A stretch of 39,062 bases of DNA from Psychromonas hadalis ATCC BAA-638 (GTDB lineage: Bacteria; Pseudomonadota; Gammaproteobacteria; Enterobacterales; Psychromonadaceae). A program made the translations under genes and the position numbers. The stretch spans positions 1 through 39,062 of the forward strand of contig NZ_ATUO01000013.1 of NCBI RefSeq assembly GCF_000420245.1, read 5' to 3'. This document shows, in pieces, positions 15,696 to 25,018 of this stretch; position 1 is the stretch's first letter, and each line of letters starts with the position of its first letter. The notes under the pieces were generated by a model. That model saw nothing but the letters and a program-made list of their open reading frames with translations. It made no database searches and was not told the DNA's origin.

Positions 15696-16001
15696 ATGGC
15701 TAAACAATCAATGAAAGCGCGTGAAGTAAAACGTACGAAGCTTGTTGCTAAGTTCGCGGAAAAACGCGCATCTTTAAAAGCAATCATTAGTGGTGTTAAT
15801 TCTAGCGATGAAGATCGTTGGGATGCAGTACTACAGCTTCAAACGCTACCTCGTGATTCAAGCCCTGCACGTCAACGTAATCGTTGTCGCGTGACGGGAC
15901 GTCCACATGGTTTTCTTCGTAAATTTGGCATGAGCCGTATTAAGGTTCGTGAGCATATGATGCGCGGAGAAATCCCTGGCCTTAAGAAAGCCAGCTGGTA
16001 A
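15696..16001 (+). CDS. rpsN: Ribosomal protein S14 (uS14), long zinc-free form
   Basis: The 101-residue protein is the long form of S14. It has a single cysteine (in [12 protein letters not shown]), so it lacks the paired CxxC motifs of the short zinc-binding form. S14 binds 16S rRNA in the 30S head next to S10 and S19. The gene lies 10 bases after rplE and 25 before rpsH. By contrast rpmJ in the same operon keeps its zinc ligands. Confidence 0.97.
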   Translation: MAKQSMKAREVKRTKLVAKFAEKRASLKAIISGVNSSDEDRWDAVLQLQTLPRDSSPARQRNRCRVTGRPHGFLRKFGMSRIKVREHMMRGEIPGLKKASW

Positions 16002-16026
16002 TCAATCAATCACGGAGTAAATAGTT

Positions 16027-16419
16027 ATGAGCATGCAAGATCCTATTTCGGATATGCTTACGCGTATTCGTAACGGTCAAGCAGCAAGCAAAGTATCTGT
16101 AAAGATGCCTTCTTCTAAGCAAAAAGTTGCAATTGCAGCTGTGCTTAAAGCAGAAGGTTATGTTTCAGAATACGTTGTTTCTGGTGACACAAAGCCTGAA
16201 TTAGAAGTTACGTTAAAGTACTTCGAAGGCAAAAAAGTTATCGATACCATTAAACGAGTTTCTCGTCCTGGCTTACGTATCTATAAAGGTGCGTCTAACT
16301 TACCAAAAGTTATGGCTGGTTTAGGTATCGCAATCGTTTCAACTTCTCACGGTGTTATGACTGATCGTGCTGCGCGTAAAGCGAGCATCGGCGGTGAAAT
16401 CATCTGTTACGTATCTTAA
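16027..16419 (+). CDS. rpsH: Ribosomal protein S8 (uS8), spc operon autoregulator
   Basis: The 130-residue protein ([20 protein letters not shown]) has the C-terminal 16S rRNA-binding signature [13 protein letters not shown] with STSHGVMTD before it. S8 organises the central domain of 16S rRNA, and in E. coli it represses the spc operon by binding mRNA at rplE. The ATG giving MSMQ matches the E. coli start. It is followed after 10 bases by rplF. Confidence 0.97.
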   Translation: MSMQDPISDMLTRIRNGQAASKVSVKMPSSKQKVAIAAVLKAEGYVSEYVVSGDTKPELEVTLKYFEGKKVIDTIKRVSRPGLRIYKGASNLPKVMAGLGIAIVSTSHGVMTDRAARKASIGGEIICYVS

Positions 16420-16429
16420 GGAGTAATCT

Positions 16430-16963
16430 ATGTCTCGTATAGCTAAGGCACCGATTACTACTCCTGCTGGCGTAGAAGTTAAAGTAAACGGTCAAGAGGT
16501 TACTGTTAAAGGTAACAAAGGCGAATTAGTTCGTACTCTTAATGATGCAGTTGTTGTTGAACTGAATGAAGGTGTGGTTACATTCGCACCTGCTGAAGGT
16601 TTCAAAGACGGTTGGGCACAAGCAGGTACTGCGCGTGCTAACGTTAACAACATGATTCAAGGTGTAACTGAAGGCTTCAAGAAGACACTTCTTCTTCAAG
16701 GTGTTGGTTACCGTACTCAAGTTAAAGGTCAAGATGTAAACCTAACATTAGGTTTCTCTCATCCTGTTGTTTATACATTACCTAAAGGTATTACTGCGAC
16801 GGCGCCTAGCCAAACAGAAATTATCATTGAAGGTTGTGACAAACAACAAGTTGGCCAAGTAGCTGCTGAGATTCGTGCATTTCGTCCACCAGAGCCTTAT
16901 AAAGGCAAAGGTGTTCGTTACGCTGATGAAAACGTGCGTCGTAAAGAAGCGAAGAAAAAGTAA
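16430..16963 (+). CDS. rplF: Ribosomal protein L6 (uL6)
   Basis: The 177-residue protein has two repeated alpha/beta domains and the C-terminal signature [20 protein letters not shown] (about 151-170). L6 lies near the sarcin-ricin loop and the factor-binding site. Length equals E. coli. The gene begins 10 bases after rpsH with GGAG at good distance, and rplR follows after nine bases. Confidence 0.97.
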   Translation: MSRIAKAPITTPAGVEVKVNGQEVTVKGNKGELVRTLNDAVVVELNEGVVTFAPAEGFKDGWAQAGTARANVNNMIQGVTEGFKKTLLLQGVGYRTQVKGQDVNLTLGFSHPVVYTLPKGITATAPSQTEIIIEGCDKQQVGQVAAEIRAFRPPEPYKGKGVRYADENVRRKEAKKK

Positions 16964-16972
16964 GGTAAGAAC

Positions 16973-17323
16973 ATGGATAAGAAATCATCTCGTCTTCGTC
17001 GTGCAACTCGCACACGTAAGAAGTTACAAGAGCTTGGTGCTACTCGTCTAGTGATCAACCGTACACCTCGCCATATTTACGCGCAGGTAATTACAGCTGA
17101 CGCATTAGTCGTAGTAAGTGCTTCTACTTTAGAGAAAGAAGTACGCGCTCAAGTGAGCAACGGTGGCAACAAAGAAGCAGCTCAACTAATTGGAAAATTA
17201 GTTGCAGAACGCGCAGTTGAAAAAGGAATTACTAAAATTTCTTTCGACCGTAGCGGTTTCCGGTACCACGGTCGTGTAGCAGCATTAGCTGAAGCAGCTC
17301 GTGAAGCTGGTCTTCAGTTCTAA
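16973..17323 (+). CDS. rplR: Ribosomal protein L18 (uL18)
   Basis: The 116-residue protein ([20 protein letters not shown]) begins with the basic tail that wraps 5S rRNA. The conserved [21 protein letters not shown] segment lies near the C-terminus. L18 carries 5S rRNA into the central protuberance with L5. Length is one residue short of E. coli. It starts nine bases after rplF and ends 11 before rpsE. Confidence 0.97.
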   Translation: MDKKSSRLRRATRTRKKLQELGATRLVINRTPRHIYAQVITADALVVVSASTLEKEVRAQVSNGGNKEAAQLIGKLVAERAVEKGITKISFDRSGFRYHGRVAALAEAAREAGLQF

Positions 17324-17334
17324 GGGTAAAGATT

Positions 17335-17835
17335 ATGTCTAAAGTAGAATCTCAAACCGGTGATCTGAATGAAAAGCTAATCGCAGTGAACCGAGTTTCA
17401 AAAGTAGTTAAAGGTGGTCGTATCTTTAGCTTCACAGCACTAACAGTAGTTGGTGATGGTAGTGGTCGTGTTGGTTTTGGTTACGGTAAAGCACGTGAAG
17501 TTCCTGCGGCTATTCAAAAAGCTATGGAAAAAGCACGTCGCAATATCAGCGAAATCAAACTTAAAGGTAACACTCTGCAACATCCGATCAAGGGTCGTCA
17601 CTCTGGATCTAAGGTGTACATGCAACCAGCATCGGAAGGTACTGGTATCATCGCAGGTGGTGCAATGCGTGCCGTATTAGAAGTGGTTGGCGTACAAAAT
17701 GTACTTGCTAAAGCTTACGGCTCAACTAACCCAATTAACGTAGTTCGCGCTACGCTTGATGCACTTGAGAACATGAACTCTCCTGAGCAGATAGCAGCTA
17801 AGCGTGGCCTAAGTGTTAATGAATTACTGGGGTAA
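17335..17835 (+). CDS. rpsE: Ribosomal protein S5 (uS5)
   Basis: The 166-residue protein has the N-terminal double-stranded-RNA-like domain with [18 protein letters not shown] (about 40-57) and the C-terminal domain ending SVNELLG. S5 affects decoding accuracy and, with S3 and S4, lines the mRNA entry channel. Length equals E. coli. The gene lies six bases upstream of rpmD. Confidence 0.97.
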   Translation: MSKVESQTGDLNEKLIAVNRVSKVVKGGRIFSFTALTVVGDGSGRVGFGYGKAREVPAAIQKAMEKARRNISEIKLKGNTLQHPIKGRHSGSKVYMQPASEGTGIIAGGAMRAVLEVVGVQNVLAKAYGSTNPINVVRATLDALENMNSPEQIAAKRGLSVNELLG

Positions 17836-17841
17836 TTAAGC

Positions 17842-18024
17842 ATGGCTACTAAAACAATTAAAGTAACCCAAACCAAAAGTGCAATTGGCCGTTTACCAAA
17901 ACACCGTGCAACGATCAAAGGTCTAGGCCTGCGTCGCATCGGTCACACAGTCGAGTTGGAAGATACTCCCTGTGTACGTGGTATGGTTAATAAAGTTTTC
18001 TATATGGTTAAGGTTGAGGGGTAA
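17842..18024 (+). CDS. rpmD: Ribosomal protein L30 (uL30)
   Basis: The 60-residue protein ([20 protein letters not shown]) is of bacterial L30 length and shows the conserved [15 protein letters not shown] segment. L30 binds 23S and 5S rRNA in the large subunit. Only six bases separate it from rpsE and two from rplO, which fits translational coupling. Confidence 0.97.
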   Translation: MATKTIKVTQTKSAIGRLPKHRATIKGLGLRRIGHTVELEDTPCVRGMVNKVFYMVKVEG

Positions 18025-18026
18025 TT

Positions 18027-18461
18027 ATGAAATTAAATACTCTATCTCCAGCAGCAGGTTCGAAGCATGCTGCTAAACGTGTTGGTCGTGGTATCGGCTC
18101 TGGAACAGGCAAAACTTGTGGTCGCGGCCATAAAGGTTTGAAATCTCGTTCAGGCGGTAAAGTACGTCCAGGTTTTGAAGGCGGTCAAATGCCTTTAAAA
18201 CAACGTTTACCAAAATTCGGTTTTACATCTCGTAAATCTCTTGTTAGCGGTGAAGTTCGTTTGAACGAAATTGCTAAAGTTGATGGCGAAGTTGTAACAC
18301 TTGAAACGTTGAAACAGGCAGGTCTACTTGTAAACACAATTAAGTTTGCAAAAGTAGTTCTTTCTGGTGAAATCTCTCGTTCAGTAACAGTTAAGGGTCT
18401 TCGTGTAACGAAGGGTGCTCGTGCTGCTATTGAAGCTGCGGGCGGAAAAATCGAGGAATAA
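18027..18461 (+). CDS. rplO: Ribosomal protein L15 (uL15)
   Basis: The 144-residue protein has the glycine- and arginine-rich N-terminal extension [20 protein letters not shown] (about 18-37) that reaches deep into 23S rRNA, followed by the globular domain. L15 joins late in 50S assembly. Length equals E. coli. The gene starts two bases after rpmD, and secY begins six bases after its stop. Confidence 0.97.
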   Translation: MKLNTLSPAAGSKHAAKRVGRGIGSGTGKTCGRGHKGLKSRSGGKVRPGFEGGQMPLKQRLPKFGFTSRKSLVSGEVRLNEIAKVDGEVVTLETLKQAGLLVNTIKFAKVVLSGEISRSVTVKGLRVTKGARAAIEAAGGKIEE

Positions 18462-18467
18462 TAGGTA

Positions 18468-19796
18468 ATGGCTAAGAAACCAGGATTAGACCCTAAAGCA
18501 GGTCAGGGCAGTAATTTAAGTGAGCTTAAAACACGACTTTTGTTTGTTTTGGGCGCTATTTTAGTGTTCCGTATGGGCTCTTTTGTTCCGATTCCTGGTA
18601 TTGACGCCGCTGTCCTAGCTGACCTCTTTAACCAGCAGAAGGGTACCATCATAGAGATGTTTAACATGTTCTCTGGTGGTGCGCTTGAACGTGCATCTAT
18701 ATTTGCACTGGGTATTATGCCGTATATTTCGGCCTCTATTATTATCCAGTTGATGACTGTTGTTCATCCTCCTTTAGCTGAGCTAAAGAAAGAGGGTGAG
18801 TCAGGTCGTCGTAAAATAAATCAATATACACGTTACGGTACTTTGGTTTTAGGTACGTTCCAAGCAATTGGTATTGCGACCGGTTTGCCAACGATGATGC
18901 CAGGTCTGGTTGAAAATCCAGGCATGGCATTTTATATCACGGCAGTTGTGAGTCTAGTAACAGGAACAATGTTCCTTATGTGGCTAGGTGAGCAAATTAC
19001 TGAACGCGGTATCGGTAATGGTATCTCTATCATTATCTTTGTCGGTATTATTGCTGGATTGCCAAGTGCAATCGGGCAAACAGCTGAGCAAGCACGCCAA
19101 GGTGAAATTCATCTTCTTGTGTTATTAGCATTAACTGTTATCGTTTTTGCAACTACTGCGTTTGTAGTCTTTGTAGAGCGTGGTCAACGACGTATCGTTG
19201 TTAACTACGCAAAACGTCAACAGGGCCGTAAGGTTTTTGCTGCGCAAAGCACCCACTTGCCATTGAAATTAAATATGGCGGGTGTTATCCCTGCAATTTT
19301 TGCCTCGAGTGTTATCCTATTTCCTGGTACAATCGCTGCTTGGTTTGGTCAGACTGAAGGTTTAGGTTGGTTATCCGATGTTTCTTTGGCGTTACAGCCA
19401 GGGCAACCGTTGCATATGATGTTATATGCAGCTGCTATTATCTTCTTTTGCTTCTTTTATACAGCACTCACGTTTAATCCACGTGAAACAGCTGATAATT
19501 TGAAGAAAAGCGGTGCCTTTATTCCAGGTATACGTCCCGGAGAACAAACATCACGTTACATTGATAAAGTGATGACACGCCTAACATTAGCTGGCGCGTT
19601 ATATATCACCTTTATCTGTTTGATTCCCGAGTTTATGATGGTTGCAATGAATACGCAGTTCTACTTTGGTGGTACTTCGCTATTAATTATCGTTGTTGTT
19701 ATCATGGACTTTATGGCACAGGTACAGACTCATTTGATGTCTAATCAATATGATTCTGTCTTGAAAAAAGCTAACTTAAAGGATTATGGCAAATAG
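18468..19796 (+). CDS. secY: Protein translocase subunit SecY
   Basis: The 442-residue integral membrane protein is the channel of the SecYEG translocon, through which proteins cross or enter the inner membrane. The family's ten membrane segments are visible as hydrophobic stretches. The motifs [10 protein letters not shown] near TM1, the plug-like [19 protein letters not shown], and the SecA/ribosome-binding cytoplasmic loops with [19 protein letters not shown] and [14 protein letters not shown] are present. Length is one residue below E. coli. It is co-transcribed with ribosomal genes, as is usual, and rpmJ follows 39 bases later. Confidence 0.98.
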   Translation: MAKKPGLDPKAGQGSNLSELKTRLLFVLGAILVFRMGSFVPIPGIDAAVLADLFNQQKGTIIEMFNMFSGGALERASIFALGIMPYISASIIIQLMTVVHPPLAELKKEGESGRRKINQYTRYGTLVLGTFQAIGIATGLPTMMPGLVENPGMAFYITAVVSLVTGTMFLMWLGEQITERGIGNGISIIIFVGIIAGLPSAIGQTAEQARQGEIHLLVLLALTVIVFATTAFVVFVERGQRRIVVNYAKRQQGRKVFAAQSTHLPLKLNMAGVIPAIFASSVILFPGTIAAWFGQTEGLGWLSDVSLALQPGQPLHMMLYAAAIIFFCFFYTALTFNPRETADNLKKSGAFIPGIRPGEQTSRYIDKVMTRLTLAGALYITFICLIPEFMMVAMNTQFYFGGTSLLIIVVVIMDFMAQVQTHLMSNQYDSVLKKANLKDYGK

Positions 19797-19835
19797 CCTA
19801 ATCTAGAAAAGTTATACTAACTACGGAGTGTTGCA

Positions 19836-19949
19836 ATGAAAGTTCGTGCATCCGTTAAAAAAATCTGTCGTAACTGCAAAGTTATCAAGCGCCACGGTGT
19901 GGTGCGTGTTATCTGTGTAGAGCCAAAGCATAAACAACGCCAAGGCTAA
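19836..19949 (+). CDS. rpmJ: Ribosomal protein L36 (bL36), zinc-binding form
   Basis: This 37-codon gene reads [20 protein letters not shown] and ends KHKQRQG. It has the complete zinc site Cys11, Cys14, Cys27 and His32 (the C+ form of L36). L36 is the smallest 50S protein and lies near the factor-binding region. CGGAGTG precedes the ATG. It ends the spc operon, and a hairpin terminator follows at 19966. It is one residue shorter than E. coli L36. Confidence 0.97.
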   Translation: MKVRASVKKICRNCKVIKRHGVVRVICVEPKHKQRQG

Positions 19950-19965
19950 TCCAGATTTTGGATCA

Positions 19966-20000
19966 AACGGTTAGGTAGAGTTCTATCTAACCGTTATTTT
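19966..20000 (+). terminator. Terminator or attenuator after rpmJ
   Basis: AACGGTTAGGTAGA (19966-19979) pairs with TCTATCTAACCGTT (19982-19995), one G-T pair included, followed by ATTTTGTTT. The stem is long but the T-run is broken, so some read-through into the alpha operon is possible. Confidence 0.75.
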
Positions 20001-20002
20001 GT

Positions 20003-20031
20003 TTGATAAATCGTCATTTGTAGAGTATCCT
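20003..20031 (+). promoter_or_regulatory. Predicted alpha operon promoter
   Basis: TTGATA (20003-20008) and TATCCT (20026-20031) are spaced by 17 bp. Transcription would start near 20038, giving a short leader of about 40 bases before the GTG of rpsM. In E. coli S4 binds a pseudoknot at this start site; such a fold was not confirmed here. Confidence 0.55.
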
Positions 20032-20078
20032 ACCGGGCTTTTCGCAAATGAATTTTAATTAATATTAAGGAGTGCATA

Positions 20079-20435
20079 GTGGCCCGTATCGCTGGCATTA
20101 ACGTTCCTGATCATAAGCATATCGTAATTGCATTAACTGCAGTTTTTGGTATTGGTAAAACTAGCGCACAAAAAATCTGTGCTGCAACTGGTTTTGCTGA
20201 ATCAACGAAGCTTAGCGATCTGGAAGAATCACAAATCGAAGCTCTTCGTAAAGAAGTAGCTAATTTCACCGTTGAAGGTGATCTACGTCGTGAAGTATCT
20301 ATGAACATCAAACGTCTTATGGATGTTGGTTGTTATCGTGGACTTCGTCATCGTCGCAACTTGCCTGTCCGTGGACAGCGTTCTAAAACGAATGCTCGTA
20401 CACGTAAAGGTCCGCGTAAAGCAATTCGTAAATAA
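20079..20435 (+). CDS. rpsM: Ribosomal protein S13 (uS13), GTG start
   Basis: The 118-residue protein ([20 protein letters not shown]) has a helix-hairpin-helix-like N-terminal domain and a basic C-terminal tail with [21 protein letters not shown]13 contacts the P-site tRNA and forms bridges to the 50S. It starts with GTG after TAAGGAG; E. coli rpsM also starts with GTG, inside the S4-regulated pseudoknot. It is the first gene of the alpha operon, 15 bases before rpsK. Confidence 0.97.
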   Translation: MARIAGINVPDHKHIVIALTAVFGIGKTSAQKICAATGFAESTKLSDLEESQIEALRKEVANFTVEGDLRREVSMNIKRLMDVGCYRGLRHRRNLPVRGQRSKTNARTRKGPRKAIRK

Positions 20436-20450
20436 AAAGGGTAAGAGATT

Positions 20451-20840
20451 ATGGCTAAGACTCCAACTCGTGCTCGCAAGCGCGTAAAAAAACAAGTTGC
20501 TGATGGTATGGCTCATATCCATGCGTCTTTCAACAACACAATCGTCACTATTACAGACCGTCAAGGTAATGCTCTTTCTTGGGCAACTGCCGGTGGTTCT
20601 GGTTTCCGTGGTTCTCGTAAATCTACTCCGTTCGCTGCACAGGTTGCTGCTGAACGTGCTGCTGAAGCAGCGAAAGAGTATGGTCTTAAAAACATAGAAG
20701 TTTTTGTAAATGGACCAGGACCTGGTCGTGAATCTTCGATTCGCGCACTAAACGCGGCGGGTTTCCGTGTAACTAATATTACTGACGTTACACCAATCCC
20801 TCATAATGGTTGTCGTCCACCAAAGAAACGTCGCGTTTAA
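20451..20840 (+). CDS. rpsK: Ribosomal protein S11 (uS11)
   Basis: The 129-residue protein ([20 protein letters not shown]) has the usual length and the C-terminal signature with [19 protein letters not shown]11 lies on the platform of the 30S subunit near the mRNA exit. The segment [19 protein letters not shown] is fully conserved. It follows rpsM by 15 bases and precedes rpsD by 33. Confidence 0.97.
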   Translation: MAKTPTRARKRVKKQVADGMAHIHASFNNTIVTITDRQGNALSWATAGGSGFRGSRKSTPFAAQVAAERAAEAAKEYGLKNIEVFVNGPGPGRESSIRALNAAGFRVTNITDVTPIPHNGCRPPKKRRV

Positions 20841-20873
20841 TCGCAACGTTTTTAGGTAATTGGAGAAAGAACA

Positions 20874-21494
20874 ATGGCAAGATATTTAGGTCCTAAGCTT
20901 AAGCTTAGCCGTCGTGAAGGCACAGATTTATTCCTTAAATCTGGTGTTCGTGCGATTGAATCTAAGTGTAAGATTGACAATGCACCTGGTGTGCATGGTG
21001 CACGTAAACCACGTCTATCTGACTACGGTTTACAATTACGTGAAAAGCAAAAAGTGCGTCGTATGTACGGTGTACTTGAAAAGCAATTCCGTAACTACTA
21101 TAAAGAAGCAGCTCGTTTACAGGGCAACACTGGCGAAAACTTACTTCAACTTCTTGAAGGTCGTTTAGACAATGTTGTTTACCGTATGGGTTTTGGTGCT
21201 ACTCGCGCTGAATCTCGCCAATTAGTTAGCCACAAAGCGCTAATGGTGAACGGTGTTGTTGTAAACATTCCATCTTTCAATGTGAAAGCTGGTGATGTGA
21301 TCGCTATTCGTGAAAAAGCTAAAAAGCAAGCACGTATCGGCGCTGCACTAGAGATTGCTGGTCAACGTGAAACCCTTGGTTGGGTGAGTGTTGATACAAC
21401 GAAGATGGAAGGCGCATTTGTACGTCAACCTGAACGTTCAGATTTATCTGCTGAGATTAACGAACAGTTAATCATCGAACTTTACTCTAAGTAA
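20874..21494 (+). CDS. rpsD: Ribosomal protein S4 (uS4), alpha operon autoregulator
   Basis: The 206-residue protein is the same length as E. coli S4. It has the S4 RNA-binding domain ([20 protein letters not shown], about 95-114). S4 nucleates 30S assembly and can act as an antiterminator. In E. coli it represses the alpha operon by binding the rpsM start. The protein carries a single cysteine in its N-terminal region (SKCKIDN), not the zinc-binding set found in some other bacteria. rpoA starts 25 bases downstream. Confidence 0.97.
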   Translation: MARYLGPKLKLSRREGTDLFLKSGVRAIESKCKIDNAPGVHGARKPRLSDYGLQLREKQKVRRMYGVLEKQFRNYYKEAARLQGNTGENLLQLLEGRLDNVVYRMGFGATRAESRQLVSHKALMVNGVVVNIPSFNVKAGDVIAIREKAKKQARIGAALEIAGQRETLGWVSVDTTKMEGAFVRQPERSDLSAEINEQLIIELYSK

Positions 21495-21519
21495 AGTTAA
21501 CTGCTAAGAGAGGACACAA

Positions 21520-22509
21520 ATGCAGGGTTCTGTAATTGATTTTCTAAAACCAAGATTAGTTGATATCGAACAAGTCAGCGCAACGAGAGCAAAAGTGACT
21601 TTAGAGCCACTTGAGCGTGGTTTCGGCCACACACTAGGTAACGCACTTCGTCGTATCTTATTATCGTCTATGCCTGGCACAGCGGTAACGGAAGTCGAAA
21701 TTGATGGTGTACAACATGAGTACAGCACCAAAGAAGGCGTACAAGAGGATATCCTTGAGATTCTTCTTAACCTGAAAGGTCTGGCTGTTAAGCTTGAAGG
21801 TAAAAACGAAGTCCTAGTTAGTTTAACTAAATCTGGCGCTGGTCCTGTTACTGCAGGTGACATCATCCATGATGGTGATGTTGAGATAGTCAACCCAGAA
21901 CATGTGATCTGTAATTTAACGGGCAACAATGCTGAAATTAGCATGCGCATTAAAATTGAATCAGGTCGCGGTTATGTTCCAGCTTCATCACGTATTCATA
22001 CTGAAGAAGATGAGCGTCCAATTGGTCGTCTATTAGTAGACGCGACTTTCAGTCCTGTTGAGCGTATCGCTTACAGTGTTGAATCAGCTCGTGTTGAACA
22101 GCGCACCGATTTAGACAAGCTTGTCATTGATATGGAAACGGATGGTACGCTTGATCCGGAAGAAGCAATTCGTCGCGCAGCTACAATTTTAGCTGAGCAA
22201 TTAGACGCATTTGTTGATTTACGTGAAGCAAGTACACCGGTAGTTGAAGACGACAAACCTGAGTTTGATCCAATTCTCTTGCGCCCAGTAGATGATTTAG
22301 AGTTAACTGTTCGTTCTGCTAACTGTTTGAAAGCAGAAACGATTCACTATATCGGTGATCTGGTACAACGCACAGAAGTTGAACTTCTTAAAACGCCTAA
22401 TTTAGGCAAGAAGTCACTAACTGAAATCAAAGATGTTCTTGCATCACGTGGACTTTCTCTAGGCATGCGTCTAGAAAACTGGCCACCTGCAAGCCTAATC
22501 GAAGATTAA
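21520..22509 (+). CDS. rpoA: RNA polymerase alpha subunit
   Basis: The 329-residue protein has the E. coli length. The N-terminal dimerisation domain contains [18 protein letters not shown], which binds beta and beta-prime. A flexible linker follows around 235-248, then the C-terminal domain ([20 protein letters not shown] and [16 protein letters not shown]). This domain binds UP elements and activators such as CRP. Its DNA- and activator-contact residues look identical to E. coli. Its position between rpsD and rplQ is the standard alpha operon order. Confidence 0.98.
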   Translation: MQGSVIDFLKPRLVDIEQVSATRAKVTLEPLERGFGHTLGNALRRILLSSMPGTAVTEVEIDGVQHEYSTKEGVQEDILEILLNLKGLAVKLEGKNEVLVSLTKSGAGPVTAGDIIHDGDVEIVNPEHVICNLTGNNAEISMRIKIESGRGYVPASSRIHTEEDERPIGRLLVDATFSPVERIAYSVESARVEQRTDLDKLVIDMETDGTLDPEEAIRRAATILAEQLDAFVDLREASTPVVEDDKPEFDPILLRPVDDLELTVRSANCLKAETIHYIGDLVQRTEVELLKTPNLGKKSLTEIKDVLASRGLSLGMRLENWPPASLIED

Positions 22510-22548
22510 TAGACCAATCATCGACTAACGAATAATAAGGATTAAGTC

Positions 22549-22929
22549 ATGCGTCATCGTCACAGTGGACGTCAACTTAACCGAAACAGTAGCCATCGTC
22601 AGGCTATGTTTCGCAATATGGCAAGTTCAATTGTTGAACATGAAGTAATTAAGACTACTTTACCTAAAGCAAAAGAACTTCGTCGTGTAGTTGAACCTTT
22701 AATTACATTAGCTAAAACGGATAGCGTCGCTAACCGTCGTTTAGCTTTTGCTCGCACCCGTGATGCAGCGGTTGTAGCTAAACTATTTAATGAATTAGGA
22801 CCTCGCTATGCGAACCGTCCTGGTGGTTACACACGTATCATTAAATGTGGTTTCCGTACTGGTGATAAAGCTCCTATGGCTTACATCGAGTTCGTTGACC
22901 GTCCAGTCGTTGCTGACGAAGAAGATTAG
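22549..22929 (+). CDS. rplQ: Ribosomal protein L17 (bL17)
   Basis: The 126-residue protein ([20 protein letters not shown]) is a bacteria-specific large-subunit protein near the tunnel exit. The conserved [18 protein letters not shown] is present. It ends the alpha operon, 39 bases after rpoA. An intrinsic terminator follows 21 bases after the stop codon. Confidence 0.97.
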   Translation: MRHRHSGRQLNRNSSHRQAMFRNMASSIVEHEVIKTTLPKAKELRRVVEPLITLAKTDSVANRRLAFARTRDAAVVAKLFNELGPRYANRPGGYTRIIKCGFRTGDKAPMAYIEFVDRPVVADEED

Positions 22930-22950
22930 TCTTCTTTCTAAGTAACATTA

Positions 22951-22979
22951 AAAAAGCCGAACTTATGTTCGGCTTTTTT
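22951..22979 (+). terminator. Intrinsic terminator of the alpha operon
   Basis: AAAAAGCCGAAC (22951-22962) pairs with GTTCGGCTTTTT (22967-22978) around a TTAT loop, ending in a T-run. The A-rich upstream arm makes it bidirectional, but oxyR, which runs towards it, ends 130 bases away, so it may serve both. Confidence 0.92.
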
Positions 22980-22990
22980 GTGTCTATAAA

Positions 22991-23134
22991 TAAAGTCGGG
23001 TCAGATCAAACTTTATTGTCTGCCAAGTCATTTTTCATCGAATCACTCATTAGCCCTTTGTTTATGGGGTCATAGAATGAAAAATTGAAGTTATTATAAA
23101 AGATGAAATTTAACTTTGATCTGACCCGACTTTA
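22991..23134. mobile_element. 144-bp element with perfect 20-bp terminal inverted repeats
   Basis: TAAAGTCGGGTCAGATCAAA at 22991-23010 is exactly the reverse complement of 23115-23134. The 104-bp interior has no gene but contains a weaker CATTTTTCAT/ATGAAAAA pairing. The size, perfect ends and lack of coding capacity fit a non-autonomous mobile element. Ends of the GTCGGGTCAGATC type are, from memory, often seen beside REP-associated tyrosine transposases; this link is unverified. The right end overlaps the last codons of oxyR. Confidence 0.7.
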
Positions 23135-24036
23135 ATATATTGCTTGAGGCGACGGTTAACCGTGGTTGTAATAAGTGTTGAGAGTTGTTCAAAACAGATC
23201 TTACGCACACTCTTTTTTCTACAAACTAGTCCGATCGTTCTACTCGGAATCGGCTCTTTGAACGGAATATATTTAATCCCTGCTTGATGACGGCTGGTTG
23301 GAATGGCTAATTGTGGCAGTAGTGTTAAACCATTGTCAGCGCTGATCATATGGCGTAACGTTTCTAAACTGGTTGCTTTAAAACTATTGTCTTCGATTGC
23401 CCCCGCTGCAAAACAGAATCCCATTGCTTGATCACGCAGGCAGTGTCCGTCAGCAAGCATTAATAGGTGTTCACCTGAGAGCTTATTAATATCAATATCG
23501 CTTTTATTCGCCCACGGATGTGACTCTGAGAGCGCTAGTTCTAGTGGTTCATCGTAGAGAGAATACTGCTGTAAAGATTCCATACTAGGCAGTAGTGCTA
23601 GCATAAGACAATCTAATTCACCCTCTTCAAGCTGTTTTATAAGTACATCCGTTTGGTTTTCATGTAGATAGAGCTCTAAATCTGGAAAATGTTGTTTCAT
23701 CGTCGGAATGATCAGGGGCAGAAGGTAGGGAGCCACGGTGGGTATCAAACCAATATGCAACGTACCTTGCATCGGTTCAGTATGGCTTTTTGCTATCTCT
23801 TTTAAGGATTTTGCCTCCAGTAAAATTATTTTTGCTTTGGCAACAATATCTAGCCCTGCTTGTGTGAATATCACCTTACGTGATGAACGCTCCATCAATT
23901 GAACATTTAGCTCATCTTCAAGTTTACGTATTTGCCCACTTAATGTTGGTTGGCTGACAAAGCATTTTTCAGCTGCTTTGCGAAAATGTTTTAACTCTTC
24001 AAGGGCGATTAAATATTCTAAATCTCTAAAATTCAT
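23110..24036 (-). CDS. oxyR: Hydrogen-peroxide sensor/regulator OxyR
   Basis: The 308-residue LysR-type protein has an N-terminal winged helix-turn-helix (FRKAAEKCFVSQPTLSGQIR, about 18-37) and a LysR substrate domain. The redox pair Cys199 and Cys208 lies in GHCLRDQAMGFCFAAGA, just as in E. coli OxyR. Peroxide or nitrosative stress forms the disulphide, and the protein then activates catalase, peroxidase and related genes. The last seven codons (KVGSDQS) and the stop are encoded by the right end of the 144-bp inverted-repeat element. The native C-terminus has therefore been replaced, although total length stays near the usual 305. This tail is poorly conserved, so function is probably retained. 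Confidence 0.92.
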   Translation of the reverse strand: MNFRDLEYLIALEELKHFRKAAEKCFVSQPTLSGQIRKLEDELNVQLMERSSRKVIFTQAGLDIVAKAKIILLEAKSLKEIAKSHTEPMQGTLHIGLIPTVAPYLLPLIIPTMKQHFPDLELYLHENQTDVLIKQLEEGELDCLMLALLPSMESLQQYSLYDEPLELALSESHPWANKSDIDINKLSGEHLLMLADGHCLRDQAMGFCFAAGAIEDNSFKATSLETLRHMISADNGLTLLPQLAIPTSRHQAGIKYIPFKEPIPSRTIGLVCRKKSVRKICFEQLSTLITTTVNRRLKQYIKVGSDQS

Positions 24037-24118
24037 TTTATTTTCCTTATGAAATTACTTTGGCATAGCTTTTGCTTTATACACCCTGTAACAACATTTT
24101 TTTGGCAAGGAGCTTATT

Positions 24119-24706
24119 ATGATGCAATTAATTCAACGTGTAAAAGATCAGCAAGGTCTTACACTGACAATCGCTTGGATGTGCCTTGCATGTGCGACTT
24201 TACTGGTTGTGCCTGTTTCCATTATGCAGATGTCGGGGGCTGCCGAGTGGTCACATATATATACACCTTATGTTTGGATTTTGGCACTATTAACAGGATC
24301 TTTTCTTATTACACAATGGGTTAATTGGTTATTTGGCTACTTTAAAGCTGAGTTTTGTAAGCGTAAAGCAATAGCGAGTCGTAATATGATGATCCGTCGT
24401 TTAGATTTTGAAGAAAAAGCAGTATTACGTGAATTTATCATCCAGCGTAAAAATGTACTCGCATTACCGATGCGTGAACTAGCCGTTAGTAATCTATTAG
24501 AAGCGGGGGTTTTATTACCTGCTTTTGAAACACAAGAGATTAAAGGCAGTGCCCGTATTATCAAACTTTCAATTGCGGTTGATGCACGTGAGCAACTGAC
24601 CCACAAAGTACTCGGGTTGCCTGTCGGAAAATTGACGAAAGAAGAGGCAGAACTACTCAAAGCCGCACGACCTGACTATGCACGCAGTAATTATATTGCT
24701 TTGTAG
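24119..24706 (+). CDS. Two-pass membrane protein, superinfection-exclusion B (SieB)-like
   Basis: The 195-residue protein has two membrane segments (about residues 16-38 and 51-74). A cytoplasmic domain of about 115 residues follows, with RRLDFEEKAVLREFIIQRKN and then a winged-helix-like stretch (VSNLLEAGVLLPA). This layout resembles the SieB family, whose phage members block superinfection. The resemblance is from pattern memory and is not strong proof. AAGGAG precedes the ATG at 24119; a second ATG follows directly. It is divergent from oxyR across 82 bp, so it could share oxyR promoter DNA. The 282 bases after it hold only the upstream region of trmH. Confidence 0.45.
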   Translation: MMQLIQRVKDQQGLTLTIAWMCLACATLLVVPVSIMQMSGAAEWSHIYTPYVWILALLTGSFLITQWVNWLFGYFKAEFCKRKAIASRNMMIRRLDFEEKAVLREFIIQRKNVLALPMRELAVSNLLEAGVLLPAFETQEIKGSARIIKLSIAVDAREQLTHKVLGLPVGKLTKEEAELLKAARPDYARSNYIAL

Positions 24707-24973
24707 TTCAGACTATTGCTAGTTATTAATAATTAGTCATATTAATAATAATGGTGGAACGTAAAAAAGGGTTTGCAGAGCCAACCCATTCTTATGTCCA
24801 TAAAATTATTATAAATTTAGTGGAATGACTTATTCAAACAGAGCAAGTCGTTGCTTTGTACCTATCTTACCTTCGCTCTGTTCGTTCTTTCTGCACTTTA
24901 TTACCATATACTGAGTCCAGCATCGTTAAATAGGGACTGCCCAATAGTATTTTCGGTTTTTTCTCTCTACTGT

Positions 24974-24979
24974 TATAAT
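24974..24979 (+). promoter_or_regulatory. -10 element of the trmH operon
   Basis: A perfect TATAAT lies 40 bases upstream of the trmH ATG at 25019. The -35 region (TTTCGG, 17 bp away) is weak. Confidence 0.4.
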
Positions 24980-25018
24980 ACTGAATAATTGTTTGTTCCT
25001 ATTACTCAGAGAAATTTT

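Noticed and set aside
24049-24324. A 91-codon plus-strand frame overlapping the start of the SieB-like gene
   Set aside because: It is in another frame, lacks a ribosome binding site and is explained by the gene at 24119, which has AAGGAG at the right distance.
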